Shown here: positions 33,440 through 41,775 of the stretch, in pieces
Layout: each line of letters begins with the position of its first letter
How positions within the stretch are numbered: position 1 is the stretch's first letter
DNA from: JANNRA01 sp031401035
GTDB taxonomy: Bacteria > Desulfobacterota > Binatia > HRBIN30 > CADEER01
Direction of reading: 5' to 3'
Assembly (NCBI GenBank): GCA_031401035.1
Contig: JANNRA010000108.1
Span: 25,866-89,865, forward strand
Length of the DNA stretch: 64,000 nucleotides
Program-made: the position numbers and the translations under genes
The notes under the pieces: model-generated
What the model saw: only the letters and a program-made list of their open reading frames with translations
Databases searched by the model: none
What the model was told of the DNA's origin: nothing

Positions 33440-33600
33440 CGGACCGAAAACGGCAGATGGTCTTTGGTCGGGGTGGTGGTGGCGCGGCACGCGAAAGCCG
33501 AGACTGATGTTCGAAGCGCGTACGAACCAATTGGCAGACGAAGGGTGACGGTTCGTTAGGGCCCCCGACCGCAAGCTCCCGTCCCGCGTCGAGAAATCGA
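33440..33600 (+). ncRNA. Possible 6S RNA between zapA and the cyclo-ligase gene
   Basis: The 176-base gap between zapA and the 5-formyl-THF cyclo-ligase is the classic place for ssrS (6S RNA). GGTCGGGG (33466-33473) pairs with CCCCGACC (33563-33570), and ACGAACC (33522-33528) pairs with GGTTCGT (33550-33556), giving nested stems. The long outer stem and central bubble of 6S could not be traced fully by eye. The ends given are approximate, and it could instead be an mRNA leader. Confidence 0.3.
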
Positions 33601-33607
33601 CCCTGGG

Positions 33608-34303
33608 ATGGATGACGACAAGACAGCGATCCGACTTGCGATGCGCCGCCACCGGCGGTCGCTGCAGGCCGGCGAACGCGCTGCGGCCGCGGCCGCGGTG
33701 GTTGCGGCATTGCAGGGGATGGCGCTCTACGCTGGCGCTCCGCTCGTTCTCGCCTACGTCGATAGCGACGGAGAGCTTCCGACCGGCGCCCTGATCGCGT
33801 CGGCCGCCGCCGCCGGCAAGCGCGTCTATCTGCCGCGTCTCGTCGACGGCCGCATGATGTTCGCCGAACACCGGCTCGGCAGCGCCCTGCAGCCGGGGGC
33901 CTTCGGCATCCCGGAACCGACGGGCGATCTTCTGCAGCGCGGCCGCATGGCGGACGCGCTGGCGCTCCTTCCACTGCTGGCCTGGGACGACGCCGGCAGC
34001 CGGGTGGGGCGCGGCGGCGGGCATTACGACGCCGTCTTTTCGAGTCCATGCCGGCCACGCGGCCTGGTCGGGCTCGCCTACGCATTCCAGCAGCACCCGC
34101 GCCTGCCGCGCGATCCATGGGATCTGCGGCTCGACAGCGTTGTTACCGAACGTGGGGTGTACGCGTGCTGGAGCGGGGACGCCGCGTCTCCGTTTACCGA
34201 GGAGGTCAATCACGCCAATGGAAGTCTTGATGATCGTGGTCAGCTTGCTGCTGGCCGTCGGAGGGGGCCTGCTGATCGCGCGCTTGCGCGCGCGGCAGGC
34301 TGA
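33608..34303 (+). CDS. 5-formyltetrahydrofolate cyclo-ligase
   Basis: This 231-residue protein converts 5-formyl-THF to 5,10-methenyl-THF with ATP. It has the N-terminal basic helix AIRLAMRRHRRSL, a central GKRVYLPRLVDGRMMF and the GSRVGRGGGHYDAVF motif that binds ATP/substrate. The last 86 bases overlap the start of rny in another frame. The C-terminal tail after about residue 200 (ANGSLDDRGQLAAGRRRG) is probably an extension beyond the fold. The zapA-proximal position supports the assignment. Confidence 0.9.
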   Translation: MDDDKTAIRLAMRRHRRSLQAGERAAAAAAVVAALQGMALYAGAPLVLAYVDSDGELPTGALIASAAAAGKRVYLPRLVDGRMMFAEHRLGSALQPGAFGIPEPTGDLLQRGRMADALALLPLLAWDDAGSRVGRGGGHYDAVFSSPCRPRGLVGLAYAFQQHPRLPRDPWDLRLDSVVTERGVYACWSGDAASPFTEEVNHANGSLDDRGQLAAGRRRGPADRALARAAG

Positions 34304-35777
34304 GGGGGACGCGCGGGCGATTCGGGAAGCTGCCGAGCGGACGCTGGCCGAGGCACGGACTGAGGCCGAGGCGATCCGAAAGGAAGCGGAACTGAAGGGC
34401 AAGGAAGCGATCCTGCTAGCGAAGGAGCGGCTGGATCAGGACCTCAAGGAGCAGCGGCGGGAGATTCTGCAGACCGAGAAGCGGCTGGTGGCGCGCGAGG
34501 AGACCCTTGATCGCCGCACGGAGCAGTTCGATCAACGCGACGGTGAGACCAAGAAGCGCGAACAGGCGCTGCAGGGCCGCGAGCAGGGCATCGCCGGCAA
34601 GCAAGAGGAGCTCGAACAGCTGGTCGGGCAGACGCGCGAGCAGCTCGAGCAGACGGCCGGCCTGACGCGGGACGAGGCGCGCCGGCAGCTGGTCCAGTCG
34701 ATGGTGGACGAAGCGCGCCATGCGGCCGCCAAGCAGGTCCGCTTGGTGGAGCAGGAGGCGAAGGAGAGCGCCGACCGGCAGGCGAAGAAGATCGTCTCGA
34801 TCGCCATTGAGCGCCTGGCGGGTGAATTCGTCGCCGAGCGGACGGTGTCGGTGGTGCACCTACCGAGCGACGACCTCAAAGGCCGCATCATCGGGCGCGA
34901 AGGCCGCAACATCCGTGCGCTGGAGGCCGCCACCGGCGTCGATCTGATCATCGACGACACGCCGGAGGCGGTGGTGATCTCGTGTTTCAATCCCATCCGT
35001 CGCGAGATCGCCAAGCGCGCCCTGGAGCGGCTCATCTCGGACGGTCGCATCCATCCCGGCCGAATCGAGGAAGTGGTGCGCAAGGCGGAGGAGTCGGTCG
35101 AGGAGAGTATCCGCGAGGCTGGGCAGAAGGCCGTCCTCGAGGTCGGCATCCGCGGCGTGCACCCGGAGATCGTCAAGCTGATCGGCATGCTGCAGTACCG
35201 CTACAGCTATGCCCAGAACGTCCTCATGCATTCGATTGAAGCGGCCTTCATCTGCGGGTCGATGGCGGCGGAGCTGGGGCTCGATACGCAGCAGGCGCGG
35301 CGTGCGGCACTGCTGCACGACATCGGCAAGGCGCTGACGCACGAGGTCGAGGGATCGCATGCCATCATCGGCGCCGACATCGCGCGCAAGTACGGCGAGT
35401 CGGCGAAGATCGTCAACGCCATCGCGGCGCACCACGAAGAGGTGAAGGCAGAGACCATACTGGCCCCGCTGGTCGACGCCGCCGATGCGCTCTCCGGCGC
35501 CCGCCCGGGGGCGCGGCGCGAGATGCTCGAGAGCTACGCCAAGCGGCTCGAGGATCTCGAACGCATCAGCAATTCCTTCAAGGGCGTCGAGAAGTCGTTC
35601 GCCGTGCAGGCCGGGCGCGAGATCCGCATCATCGTCACGCCGACGGTGGTCGGCGACGACCAGGCCTCGATGCTGGCGCAGGAGGTGGCGCGCAAAATCG
35701 AGAGCGAGATGACATATCCGGGGCACATCAAGGTCACCGTGATTCGCGAGATGCGGACGTCTGAGTACGCTCGGTGA
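34218..35777 (+). CDS. rny: Ribonuclease Y
   Basis: This 519-residue membrane-anchored endoribonuclease starts mRNA decay. A hydrophobic N-terminal helix (about 3-20) is followed by a long charged coiled coil (25-190) and a KH domain with KGRIIGREGRNIRALE near 215-230. The HD domain has LLHDIGKALTHEVEGSH and AAHHEE near 370-420. The ATG at 34218 is preceded by GGAGGT at 34201-34206 and begins directly at the membrane helix; the frame is open further upstream. It overlaps the cyclo-ligase gene by 86 bases and the next gene by one base (TGATG). Confidence 0.96.
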   Translation: MEVLMIVVSLLLAVGGGLLIARLRARQAEGDARAIREAAERTLAEARTEAEAIRKEAELKGKEAILLAKERLDQDLKEQRREILQTEKRLVAREETLDRRTEQFDQRDGETKKREQALQGREQGIAGKQEELEQLVGQTREQLEQTAGLTRDEARRQLVQSMVDEARHAAAKQVRLVEQEAKESADRQAKKIVSIAIERLAGEFVAERTVSVVHLPSDDLKGRIIGREGRNIRALEAATGVDLIIDDTPEAVVISCFNPIRREIAKRALERLISDGRIHPGRIEEVVRKAEESVEESIREAGQKAVLEVGIRGVHPEIVKLIGMLQYRYSYAQNVLMHSIEAAFICGSMAAELGLDTQQARRAALLHDIGKALTHEVEGSHAIIGADIARKYGESAKIVNAIAAHHEEVKAETILAPLVDAADALSGARPGARREMLESYAKRLEDLERISNSFKGVEKSFAVQAGREIRIIVTPTVVGDDQASMLAQEVARKIESEMTYPGHIKVTVIREMRTSEYAR

Positions 35778-36565
35778 TGAAACTGCTGTTCCTCGGCGAC
35801 ATCGTCGGCAAGCCGGGCCGGCTGGCGGTGCGTCAGCTGCTCTCAAAGCTGATTCACCGCGAGCAGGCCGACTTCGTCGTCGCCAACTGCGAGAACGTCT
35901 CCGGTGGCGCCGGGGTCGAGCCGGACAACTGCCGCGAGCTGCTCGACGCCGGGATCGATGTGCTGACTTCCGGGAACCACATCTGGCGCAAGAAGGAGAT
36001 CAACGATTACCTCGAGCGCGAACCACGCCTGCTGCGCCCGGCGAATTTCCCCGCCGGCGCGCCCGGGCGTGGGGCCGGCCTGTTCACGACCACCGGCGGG
36101 CGCTCGGTGGGGGTGGTGAACCTGATCGGCCGCGTCTTCATGGACGCCGTCGACTGTCCGTTTCAGGCCGCCGATCGCCTGGTCGCCGGCCTGCGCGAGC
36201 AGACGCCGGCGATTTTTGTCGACATGCACTGCGAGGCGACGTCGGAGAAGGGCGCCATGGGGCACCACCTCGACGGTCGGGTCAGCGGCGTCGTCGGCAG
36301 TCATACGCATGTGCAGACCGCCGACCAGCGCCTGCTCGGCGCCGGCACGGCGTTCATGACCGACGCCGGCATGTGCGGGCCGATCGACTCGATCATCGGT
36401 GTAAAATCCGAGCTGGCGCTGCGCCGCTTCCTCACCCACCTGCCGGTGCGCTTCGAAACGGCCAGCGGCCGTACCCTGGTGCAGGGGGCGGCGATCACCA
36501 TCGACGACGCCACCGGGCGCGCTACCGCGATCGAGCGCGTGCAGGAGATCGTCGAACGACCATGA
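35777..36565 (+). CDS. ymdB: Metallophosphoesterase, TIGR00282/YmdB family
   Basis: This 262-residue protein is the standard partner of rny in many bacteria. It begins MKLLFLGDIVGKPGR and has CENVSGGAGV, LTSGNHIWRKKEI, DMHCEATSEK and VVGSHTHVQTAD, which together bind two metals. Family members hydrolyse cyclic nucleotides (2',3'-cAMP type) and influence biofilm or motility in Bacillus. The ATG overlaps the rny stop (TGATG), so translation is coupled. Confidence 0.93.
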   Translation: MKLLFLGDIVGKPGRLAVRQLLSKLIHREQADFVVANCENVSGGAGVEPDNCRELLDAGIDVLTSGNHIWRKKEINDYLEREPRLLRPANFPAGAPGRGAGLFTTTGGRSVGVVNLIGRVFMDAVDCPFQAADRLVAGLREQTPAIFVDMHCEATSEKGAMGHHLDGRVSGVVGSHTHVQTADQRLLGAGTAFMTDAGMCGPIDSIIGVKSELALRRFLTHLPVRFETASGRTLVQGAAITIDDATGRATAIERVQEIVERP

Positions 36566-36578
36566 CCGTGGTCCTGCG

Positions 36579-37775
36579 ATGATGCGCGCGGAGGAACAAC
36601 TCGAGTGTCTGGCGCGCGGCAGCGCGCAGATCATTCCGCGCGACGAGCTGCTGGCGAAGCTGCAGAGTGGCCGGCCGCTGCGCGTCAAACTCGGGGTCGA
36701 TCCGACCGCCCCTGACATCCACCTCGGGCACACCGTCGGCCTGAGCAAACTGCGTCAGTTCCAGGACCTCGGCCACCAGGCGGTGCTCATCATCGGCGAC
36801 TTCACTGCGCTGGTGGGCGACCCGAGCGGCCGGTCGGCGACGCGTCCGCAGCTCACGCGCGGCGCCGTTGAGGCGGCGGCGCAGACCTACCAGGAGCAGG
36901 TCTTCAAGGTGCTCGACCGGAGCCGCACCGAGGTGCGTTGGAACGGTGAGTGGTTCGGCCCCATGCGCTTCGAGGATGTCATCCGGCTCGGCGCGCAGAG
37001 TACGGTGGCGCGTATGCTGGAGCGCGACGATTTCGCCAGCCGCTATCGCCAGGGGGCACCGATCGGCGTGCACGAGTTCCTGTACCCGCTCATGCAGGCG
37101 CACGATTCGGTCGAGATCCGTGCCGATGTGGAACTGGGTGGCACCGACCAGACCTTCAACATCCTGCTCGGCCGACAACTGCAGAAGGATGCGGGCCAGG
37201 CGCCGCAGGTGGCGCTCATCCTGCCTCTGCTCGAGGGGCTCGACGGCACGCAGAAGATGAGCAAGTCCCTCGGCAACTACATCGGCGTCGCCGAGCCGCC
37301 GGGCGAAATGTTCGGTAAGGCCATGTCGATCTCCGACGCCCTGATGCTGCGCTGGGTCGCGTTGCTGACCGACGAGGATGCGACGGCTCTCGCCGCCCGC
37401 CTGGCGGACGGCAGCGAGCATCCAATGGAGGTGAAGAAGCGCCTCGCCGAGACCCTCACGGCGCGCTTCCACGACGCTGCGGCGGCCACGGCCGCGCGGC
37501 ATGCCTTCGAGGCGCGGTTCCAACAGCGCCATCTCGATACCGAGTCGCTGGCCGAGGTGACGGCGGCCGCAACCGAAGGCGTTCTGTGGCTGCCCGGTCT
37601 GTTGGCGCAGGCGGGCCTGGCGAAGTCGAATTCCGACGCGCGCCGTCTGCTCAAGCAACGCGCCGTGCGCATCGACGGCAGCACGGTCGAATCCGAACAG
37701 TTCTCCTGCGGCGCCGGCGGGACTCTGGTGCTCGAGGTCGGCAAGCGGCGCGCGGTGCGCGTGCGCGTCGCCTGA
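36579..37775 (+). CDS. tyrS: Tyrosyl-tRNA synthetase
   Basis: This 398-residue class I synthetase charges tRNA-Tyr. HLGH (the HIGH motif) follows KLGVDPTAPDIH near residue 47. FTALVGDPSGRS and ELGGTDQTFNILLGR bind tyrosine, and KMSKS lies in GTQKMSKSLGN near residue 228. A C-terminal S4-like domain (about 340-398) has SNSDARRLLKQRAVRIDG. It belongs to the TyrRS group with the longer Gly-Gly-Thr-Asp-Gln motif. A 13-base gap separates it from ymdB. Confidence 0.96.
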   Translation: MMRAEEQLECLARGSAQIIPRDELLAKLQSGRPLRVKLGVDPTAPDIHLGHTVGLSKLRQFQDLGHQAVLIIGDFTALVGDPSGRSATRPQLTRGAVEAAAQTYQEQVFKVLDRSRTEVRWNGEWFGPMRFEDVIRLGAQSTVARMLERDDFASRYRQGAPIGVHEFLYPLMQAHDSVEIRADVELGGTDQTFNILLGRQLQKDAGQAPQVALILPLLEGLDGTQKMSKSLGNYIGVAEPPGEMFGKAMSISDALMLRWVALLTDEDATALAARLADGSEHPMEVKKRLAETLTARFHDAAAATAARHAFEARFQQRHLDTESLAEVTAAATEGVLWLPGLLAQAGLAKSNSDARRLLKQRAVRIDGSTVESEQFSCGAGGTLVLEVGKRRAVRVRVA

Positions 37776-37853
37776 CGCGGTCGGCGCAGCCGTGTCCGCT
37801 GTCGGCGTTCGGGGCTTGCGTCCACCAAGCGACCTTCCGTATGTAGCGTCGCG

Positions 37854-38489
37854 ATGCTCACCGATCGCGAAGCGCGCCAGCAGATCATTCAGATCGTCAA
37901 CGAGCTGTTCTCGATGGGATTGCTCACGGCCACCGGCGGCAACATCAGCGCCAAGGCCGAGGAGGAGGGCACCTTCTGGATCACGCCGAGCCAGATGTTC
38001 AAGGGCGGCGTGACCGACGAGGATCTGGTGCGTATCCGGCCCGACGGCACGGTGCTGGAGGGGTCCAAGGTGCCATCGGTGGAGTATCAGATGCACTGGC
38101 GCTGCTACGCGGCGCGCGCCGATGCCAGCGCGGCGGTGCATACGCACGCGCCGATCGCGACTGCGTTCGGCATCTGCAATCAGACCTTTCCGCCGATCAA
38201 CACCGACGCGGTCTTTCTCGCCGATACCGTCACCGTGCCGTGGCATATGCCGGGCTCGCTCGATCTCGCCGAGGCGGTTGGCGAGGCGATGAAGACATCG
38301 AAGGGCTGCATCTTGCAGAACCACGGCCTGATGACCGTCGGCCCGAACCTGCGCAAGGCGGCGACGCGCGCCATGCTGCTCGAGGAGACCGCCAAGATCG
38401 TCCTCTACACCAGGCAGTTCGGTGGCAGCGTGACGCTGCTGCCGGACGAATGGATCGAGCGACTGGCGGCGATCGCCGAGTTTGTCTGA
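37854..38489 (+). CDS. Class II aldolase/adducin family protein
   Basis: This 211-residue protein has the class II aldolase fold: TATGGNISAK near 25, then ITPSQMFKGG. The zinc-binding His pair lies in VHTHAPIATAF and the third His in LQNHGLMTVG. Members cleave sugar phosphates such as fuculose- or ribulose-phosphate, or act in methionine salvage or as decarboxylases. No pathway partner lies nearby to choose among these. A 78-base gap follows tyrS. Confidence 0.88.
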   Translation: MLTDREARQQIIQIVNELFSMGLLTATGGNISAKAEEEGTFWITPSQMFKGGVTDEDLVRIRPDGTVLEGSKVPSVEYQMHWRCYAARADASAAVHTHAPIATAFGICNQTFPPINTDAVFLADTVTVPWHMPGSLDLAEAVGEAMKTSKGCILQNHGLMTVGPNLRKAATRAMLLEETAKIVLYTRQFGGSVTLLPDEWIERLAAIAEFV

Positions 38490-38529
38490 GCAGACGAGCG
38501 TGGCGAGCTAGAGCGACGGGGGAGTGGCG

Positions 38530-38604
38530 ATGGCGGAGTTCGTGCGGGTGGCGCGGGTGAAGGAGATTCCGGTGGCGGGCGGCGAGATCTTCGTCGCGGC
38601 GTGA
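38530..38604 (+). pseudogene. Truncated Rieske-ferredoxin N-terminus (24 codons)
   Basis: A strong GGGGGAG site precedes an ATG at 38530 that encodes MAEFVRVARVKEIPVAGGEI and four more residues before TGA. The first 20 residues look like the start of small Rieske ferredoxins, but the cluster-binding part is missing. The stop codon overlaps the GTG start of the sulfotransferase (GTGA). It is either a gene remnant or a leader peptide that now couples translation of the next gene. Confidence 0.5.
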
Positions 38605-39545
38605 CCGATCGTATGGATGCTCCCGATCGCTGGGCCGACCGCGCCGACGCGAGGCTGCTGCTGGTTCTCAGCTCCGAGCGGTCAGGGTCGACGCTGCTAC
38701 GCTTTCTGCTCGGTGAGCACAGTCGACTGATCTCGCCGCAGGAGCTGTTCATCTTCCGCTATCCCGACTTCGCAACCTGGCGTGCCGGCAAAGCGGTGGC
38801 GATTGGGAGCATGCTTGAGTACTTTCGACTGGTCGGTGCGCCGACCAGCGCTGCGGAGATCGAAGCGGCCTGTCGCGGGCGCTCCGCCGCACAAGTCTGC
38901 GAGTGGATGCTCGGCTTCCTGCCGCAACGCGGCATCCTGGTCGACAAGACGCCTGCCTACGCCAATGAGATGGCCAGCCTCGAGCGCTCGCGCCCCTTGC
39001 GCCCCTTTTACGCCTGGCTCATCCGCCATCCGCTCGGCGTCATCGACTCGCAGGTCCGACTCAAGGCCAAGCTGCGGCGCCGCAAGGCCGAGCGCGGCAG
39101 CGCGCTGGATGCGCTGCGCGCCGGCGCGGGCGGTGTGTGGCGTCGCCTGCGCGGTCACGACGAACAGGTGGCGCGTGCCCGTGAAGCCAAGTGGACGCGC
39201 CAGAACCGCACCATCGCGGCCTTTCTGCGCGGCGTGCCGGCTGAGCAGCAGTGCACGCTGTATTTCGAGGATCTGGTGCGCGCGCCCGAGGCGGAGTTGG
39301 CGCGCTTTTGTGTGGCCAGCGGCCTCGGGCGAGAGGCCGCGGTCGGCCGGCTCGCTGCGGCGCCGGAGATGAATCCGCATCTGGGCGATCCGAACTTCCA
39401 CCAGCACCGTCAGGTCGACGCCGAGATGGCCGACGACTGGGCGGCGCGGTTCTCCGAGGCCTGGCTGCGGCCGGATACACTGACGGTGATGACGGAGATC
39501 GGCGTGCGTCGACCCGTCGCGGTCGCGCCGACGGCGACGACTTGA
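38601..39545 (+). CDS. Sulfotransferase-family protein
   Basis: This 314-residue protein has the PAPS-binding 5'-phosphosulfate loop SSERSGSTLLRFLL near residues 25-38. The second motif is in the YAWLIRHPLGVIDSQ segment (3'-phosphate binding, Arg near 141). It would transfer sulfate from PAPS to a hydroxyl or amine, perhaps on a carbohydrate or lipid. The GTG start overlaps the stop of the Rieske remnant. The sulfatase at the left edge and the glycan locus at 44-50 kb are possible but unproven partners. No PAPS synthesis gene is seen. Confidence 0.85.
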   Translation: MTDRMDAPDRWADRADARLLLVLSSERSGSTLLRFLLGEHSRLISPQELFIFRYPDFATWRAGKAVAIGSMLEYFRLVGAPTSAAEIEAACRGRSAAQVCEWMLGFLPQRGILVDKTPAYANEMASLERSRPLRPFYAWLIRHPLGVIDSQVRLKAKLRRRKAERGSALDALRAGAGGVWRRLRGHDEQVARAREAKWTRQNRTIAAFLRGVPAEQQCTLYFEDLVRAPEAELARFCVASGLGREAAVGRLAAAPEMNPHLGDPNFHQHRQVDAEMADDWAARFSEAWLRPDTLTVMTEIGVRRPVAVAPTATT

Positions 39546-39555
39546 AATCCTGACC

Positions 39556-40647
39556 ATGTCCGACGACCACCTGCACAGCGCTCTGACAGACCGCGGCGCG
39601 ACCTGGGCCCCCTTTGCCGGGATCAGCGTGGTGACCCATTTCGGCGACCCTGGGCGGGAGTGGCGCGCCGCACGCGAGGGGTGTGCGGTGTTTCCGGCTG
39701 GGTATCGACACTGCCTCGCGGCGACCGGCGAGGACCGTGTGGCTTTCCTGCAGGGTCTGCTCAGCAACGACGTCAAGCGATTGACGGCTGGGCAGGGCGT
39801 CTACGCGGCATCGCTGACCCAGACCGGCAAGGTGGTCAGCGACCTGCGCGTCTACGCCGACCCGGACCGCCTGCTGCTCGACCTGCTCGCCTGGCGGGCC
39901 GACGCACTGCGCACGCACCTGCAGCGCTTTCTCGTTGCCGACGACGTCGAACTCGGCCCCTGCGCCGATGCGCAACCGCTGCTGCAGCTGCAAGGGCCGT
40001 TCGCCAGTGCGGTGGCCGGCGAGGCGCTCGGCCTCGATCTCCTGCCGACGGCTCCACTGGCGCATGTTCGCCTGAGCTTCGACGGTTCTACGATACGTGT
40101 GGTGCGGGTCGCCGAGGGCGGCGCCGATGGCGTGCTGATTTGTGGGCCGGCGAGTGCCGCCGGGCCGCTGCTCGACGCCTGCCGCGCTGCCGGGGCAGCG
40201 GCGGCGGGAATGGAGGCGTTGAACGCGCTGCGGATCGAGGCGGGCAGCGCCTGGGCCGGCTTGGACATGGACGAGGAGACCTTGTTGCTCGAGAGTGGCT
40301 GCGAGGCGGCGGCCAGCTTTACCAAGGGGTGCTACCTGGGGCAGGAGGTCGTCGAACGCATCGCCGCGCGCGGGCACGTCAACCGGCGCCTCGCTGGGCT
40401 CCGACTCGAGGGCGCTGCGCTGCCGGCGCGCGGGACGGCGCTGATGGCCGATGGACGCGACGTCGGCTATGTCACCAGTTCCGTGCGGTCGCCGCTCCTC
40501 GGGCGCGGCATCGCGTTGGCCATTATACATCGTAAGCACGGCGTGGCGGGGACGCGGCTGCAGATCGGTGCCGACGGGGAGTCGGGAATCGTGACCGCGC
40601 TGCCGTTCGACGGCGCGCTGCGGCAGGAGGAGGACGGAGAGACATGA
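39556..40647 (+). CDS. ygfZ: Folate-binding protein YgfZ
   Basis: This 363-residue GcvT-like protein has the YgfZ signature KGCYLGQE near residue 256. The N-terminal folate-binding domain includes FLQGLLSNDVKRL and TGKVVSDLRVY. YgfZ uses folate to maintain certain iron-sulfur enzymes such as MiaB under oxidative stress. It is followed by a small gene whose ATG overlaps its stop (ATGA). Confidence 0.95.
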   Translation: MSDDHLHSALTDRGATWAPFAGISVVTHFGDPGREWRAAREGCAVFPAGYRHCLAATGEDRVAFLQGLLSNDVKRLTAGQGVYAASLTQTGKVVSDLRVYADPDRLLLDLLAWRADALRTHLQRFLVADDVELGPCADAQPLLQLQGPFASAVAGEALGLDLLPTAPLAHVRLSFDGSTIRVVRVAEGGADGVLICGPASAAGPLLDACRAAGAAAAGMEALNALRIEAGSAWAGLDMDEETLLLESGCEAAASFTKGCYLGQEVVERIAARGHVNRRLAGLRLEGAALPARGTALMADGRDVGYVTSSVRSPLLGRGIALAIIHRKHGVAGTRLQIGADGESGIVTALPFDGALRQEEDGET

Positions 40648-40937
40648 CACAACTCGGCAAGATCTATCTGGCGCCCGGCGGCATGCAGCTGATCGTAACC
40701 AAGGGAGGGCCCGGCGTCCTCAGTGACGGCGAGACGCCGCTGCTGCGCGCCGATAGCGGCGAGAAGTTCCCGGCTGAGACGCCGGCGGGGGCCGCAGCCG
40801 TCCAACTGGGCAAGCGCTACAAGTCGACCGATGGAGCCGTCGAGGTGCTCATCAACAAGCCTGGCACCTGCGATCTGCGCTACGACGGGGAGGCGATGGA
40901 ACTCAAGGACGCCAAGCCGCTGCCGTCGAGCGACTGA
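40644..40937 (+). CDS. Small conserved-looking hypothetical protein
   Basis: This 97-residue protein is not recognised. It is beta-rich and acidic, with a repeated Gly/Lys pattern (TQLGKIYLAPGGMQLIVTK and QLGKRYKSTDGAVEVLI) that suggests an internal duplication of a short beta unit. There is a single cysteine (TCDLRYDG). Its start overlaps the ygfZ stop by four bases, so it is translated with ygfZ. No signal peptide or membrane segment is seen. Confidence 0.65.
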   Translation: MTQLGKIYLAPGGMQLIVTKGGPGVLSDGETPLLRADSGEKFPAETPAGAAAVQLGKRYKSTDGAVEVLINKPGTCDLRYDGEAMELKDAKPLPSSD

Positions 40938-40964
40938 CGGCAGGCGGCCGCGCGACGCGAGGCG

Positions 40965-41702
40965 ATGCGCCCCCGGACGGCCGCGCGGCGGCCCGCCGTC
41001 TTGTTCGACCTGGTCGACGATGGGCGAATTGCCGTCGTCACGCTCAATCGTCCGGAGCGCATGAACGCGTATGACCGCGCCATGCGTGATGGGTTGTACG
41101 AAGCGCTGACGGCGGTGCGCGATGGGGCGGGGGTGCGGGCGCTGCTGTTGTGCGGCAACGGACCCGCCTTCTCGACCGGCGGCGACGTGCGCGAGTTCGG
41201 CAGCGCGCCATCGCCGACGCGGGCCCGAGAGGTGCGTTGGCTGCGGGATGTGTGGGGCGCGCTGCGCCGGCTGCCGGTGGTGACCGTCGCCGCCGTGCAC
41301 GGCTATGCGGTCGGGGGCGGCTTCGAGATGGCGCTGCTGTGCGACCAGATCGTGGCGGCCAGCGACGCGCGCTTCGCGCTTCCCGAGACCAGCTTGGCGA
41401 TGCTGCCAGGGGTTGCCGGCACCCAGACGCTGCCGCGTCTGCTCGGCCTTGGTCGGGCGCTCCATCTGACCCTGACCGGCGCCTGGCTCGACGCCGCCGG
41501 GGCGCGTGACCTCGGCTTGGTGGGGAAGGTGGTGTCGCCGGGCCGGCTGCACGCCACGGCGCTGGCGCAGGCCCGGCGGGCGGCGCGCCTCGACGACCGC
41601 TTGGTGGCACTGCTGAAGCGGGCGGTCGACGAGGGGCTGGATCTGCCGCTGGCGGCGGGACTGGCGTTGGAGCGGCGGATGGTGTTGATCCCGTCAGCCT
41701 GA
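40965..41702 (+). CDS. Enoyl-CoA hydratase/isomerase-family protein
   Basis: This 245-residue crotonase-fold protein has VVTLNRPERMNAYD, the oxyanion-hole FSTGGDVREFG and HGYAVGGGFEMALLCD, with a conserved Glu. FALPETSLAMLPGVAGTQTLPR carries the second Glu of active hydratases. It hydrates or isomerises a CoA-bound double bond. An acyl-CoA ligase follows 73 bases downstream. A second crotonase-fold gene lies beyond that at 43329 and lacks one of the two Glu residues. Confidence 0.9.
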   Translation: MRPRTAARRPAVLFDLVDDGRIAVVTLNRPERMNAYDRAMRDGLYEALTAVRDGAGVRALLLCGNGPAFSTGGDVREFGSAPSPTRAREVRWLRDVWGALRRLPVVTVAAVHGYAVGGGFEMALLCDQIVAASDARFALPETSLAMLPGVAGTQTLPRLLGLGRALHLTLTGAWLDAAGARDLGLVGKVVSPGRLHATALAQARRAARLDDRLVALLKRAVDEGLDLPLAAGLALERRMVLIPSA

Positions 41703-41775
41703 TCGACGCAGTGCCACGCCTGCGTGCCCGGCCCGGTGGGCGTTGCGGGGACGAGATCACAATCGGGAGATCGAC

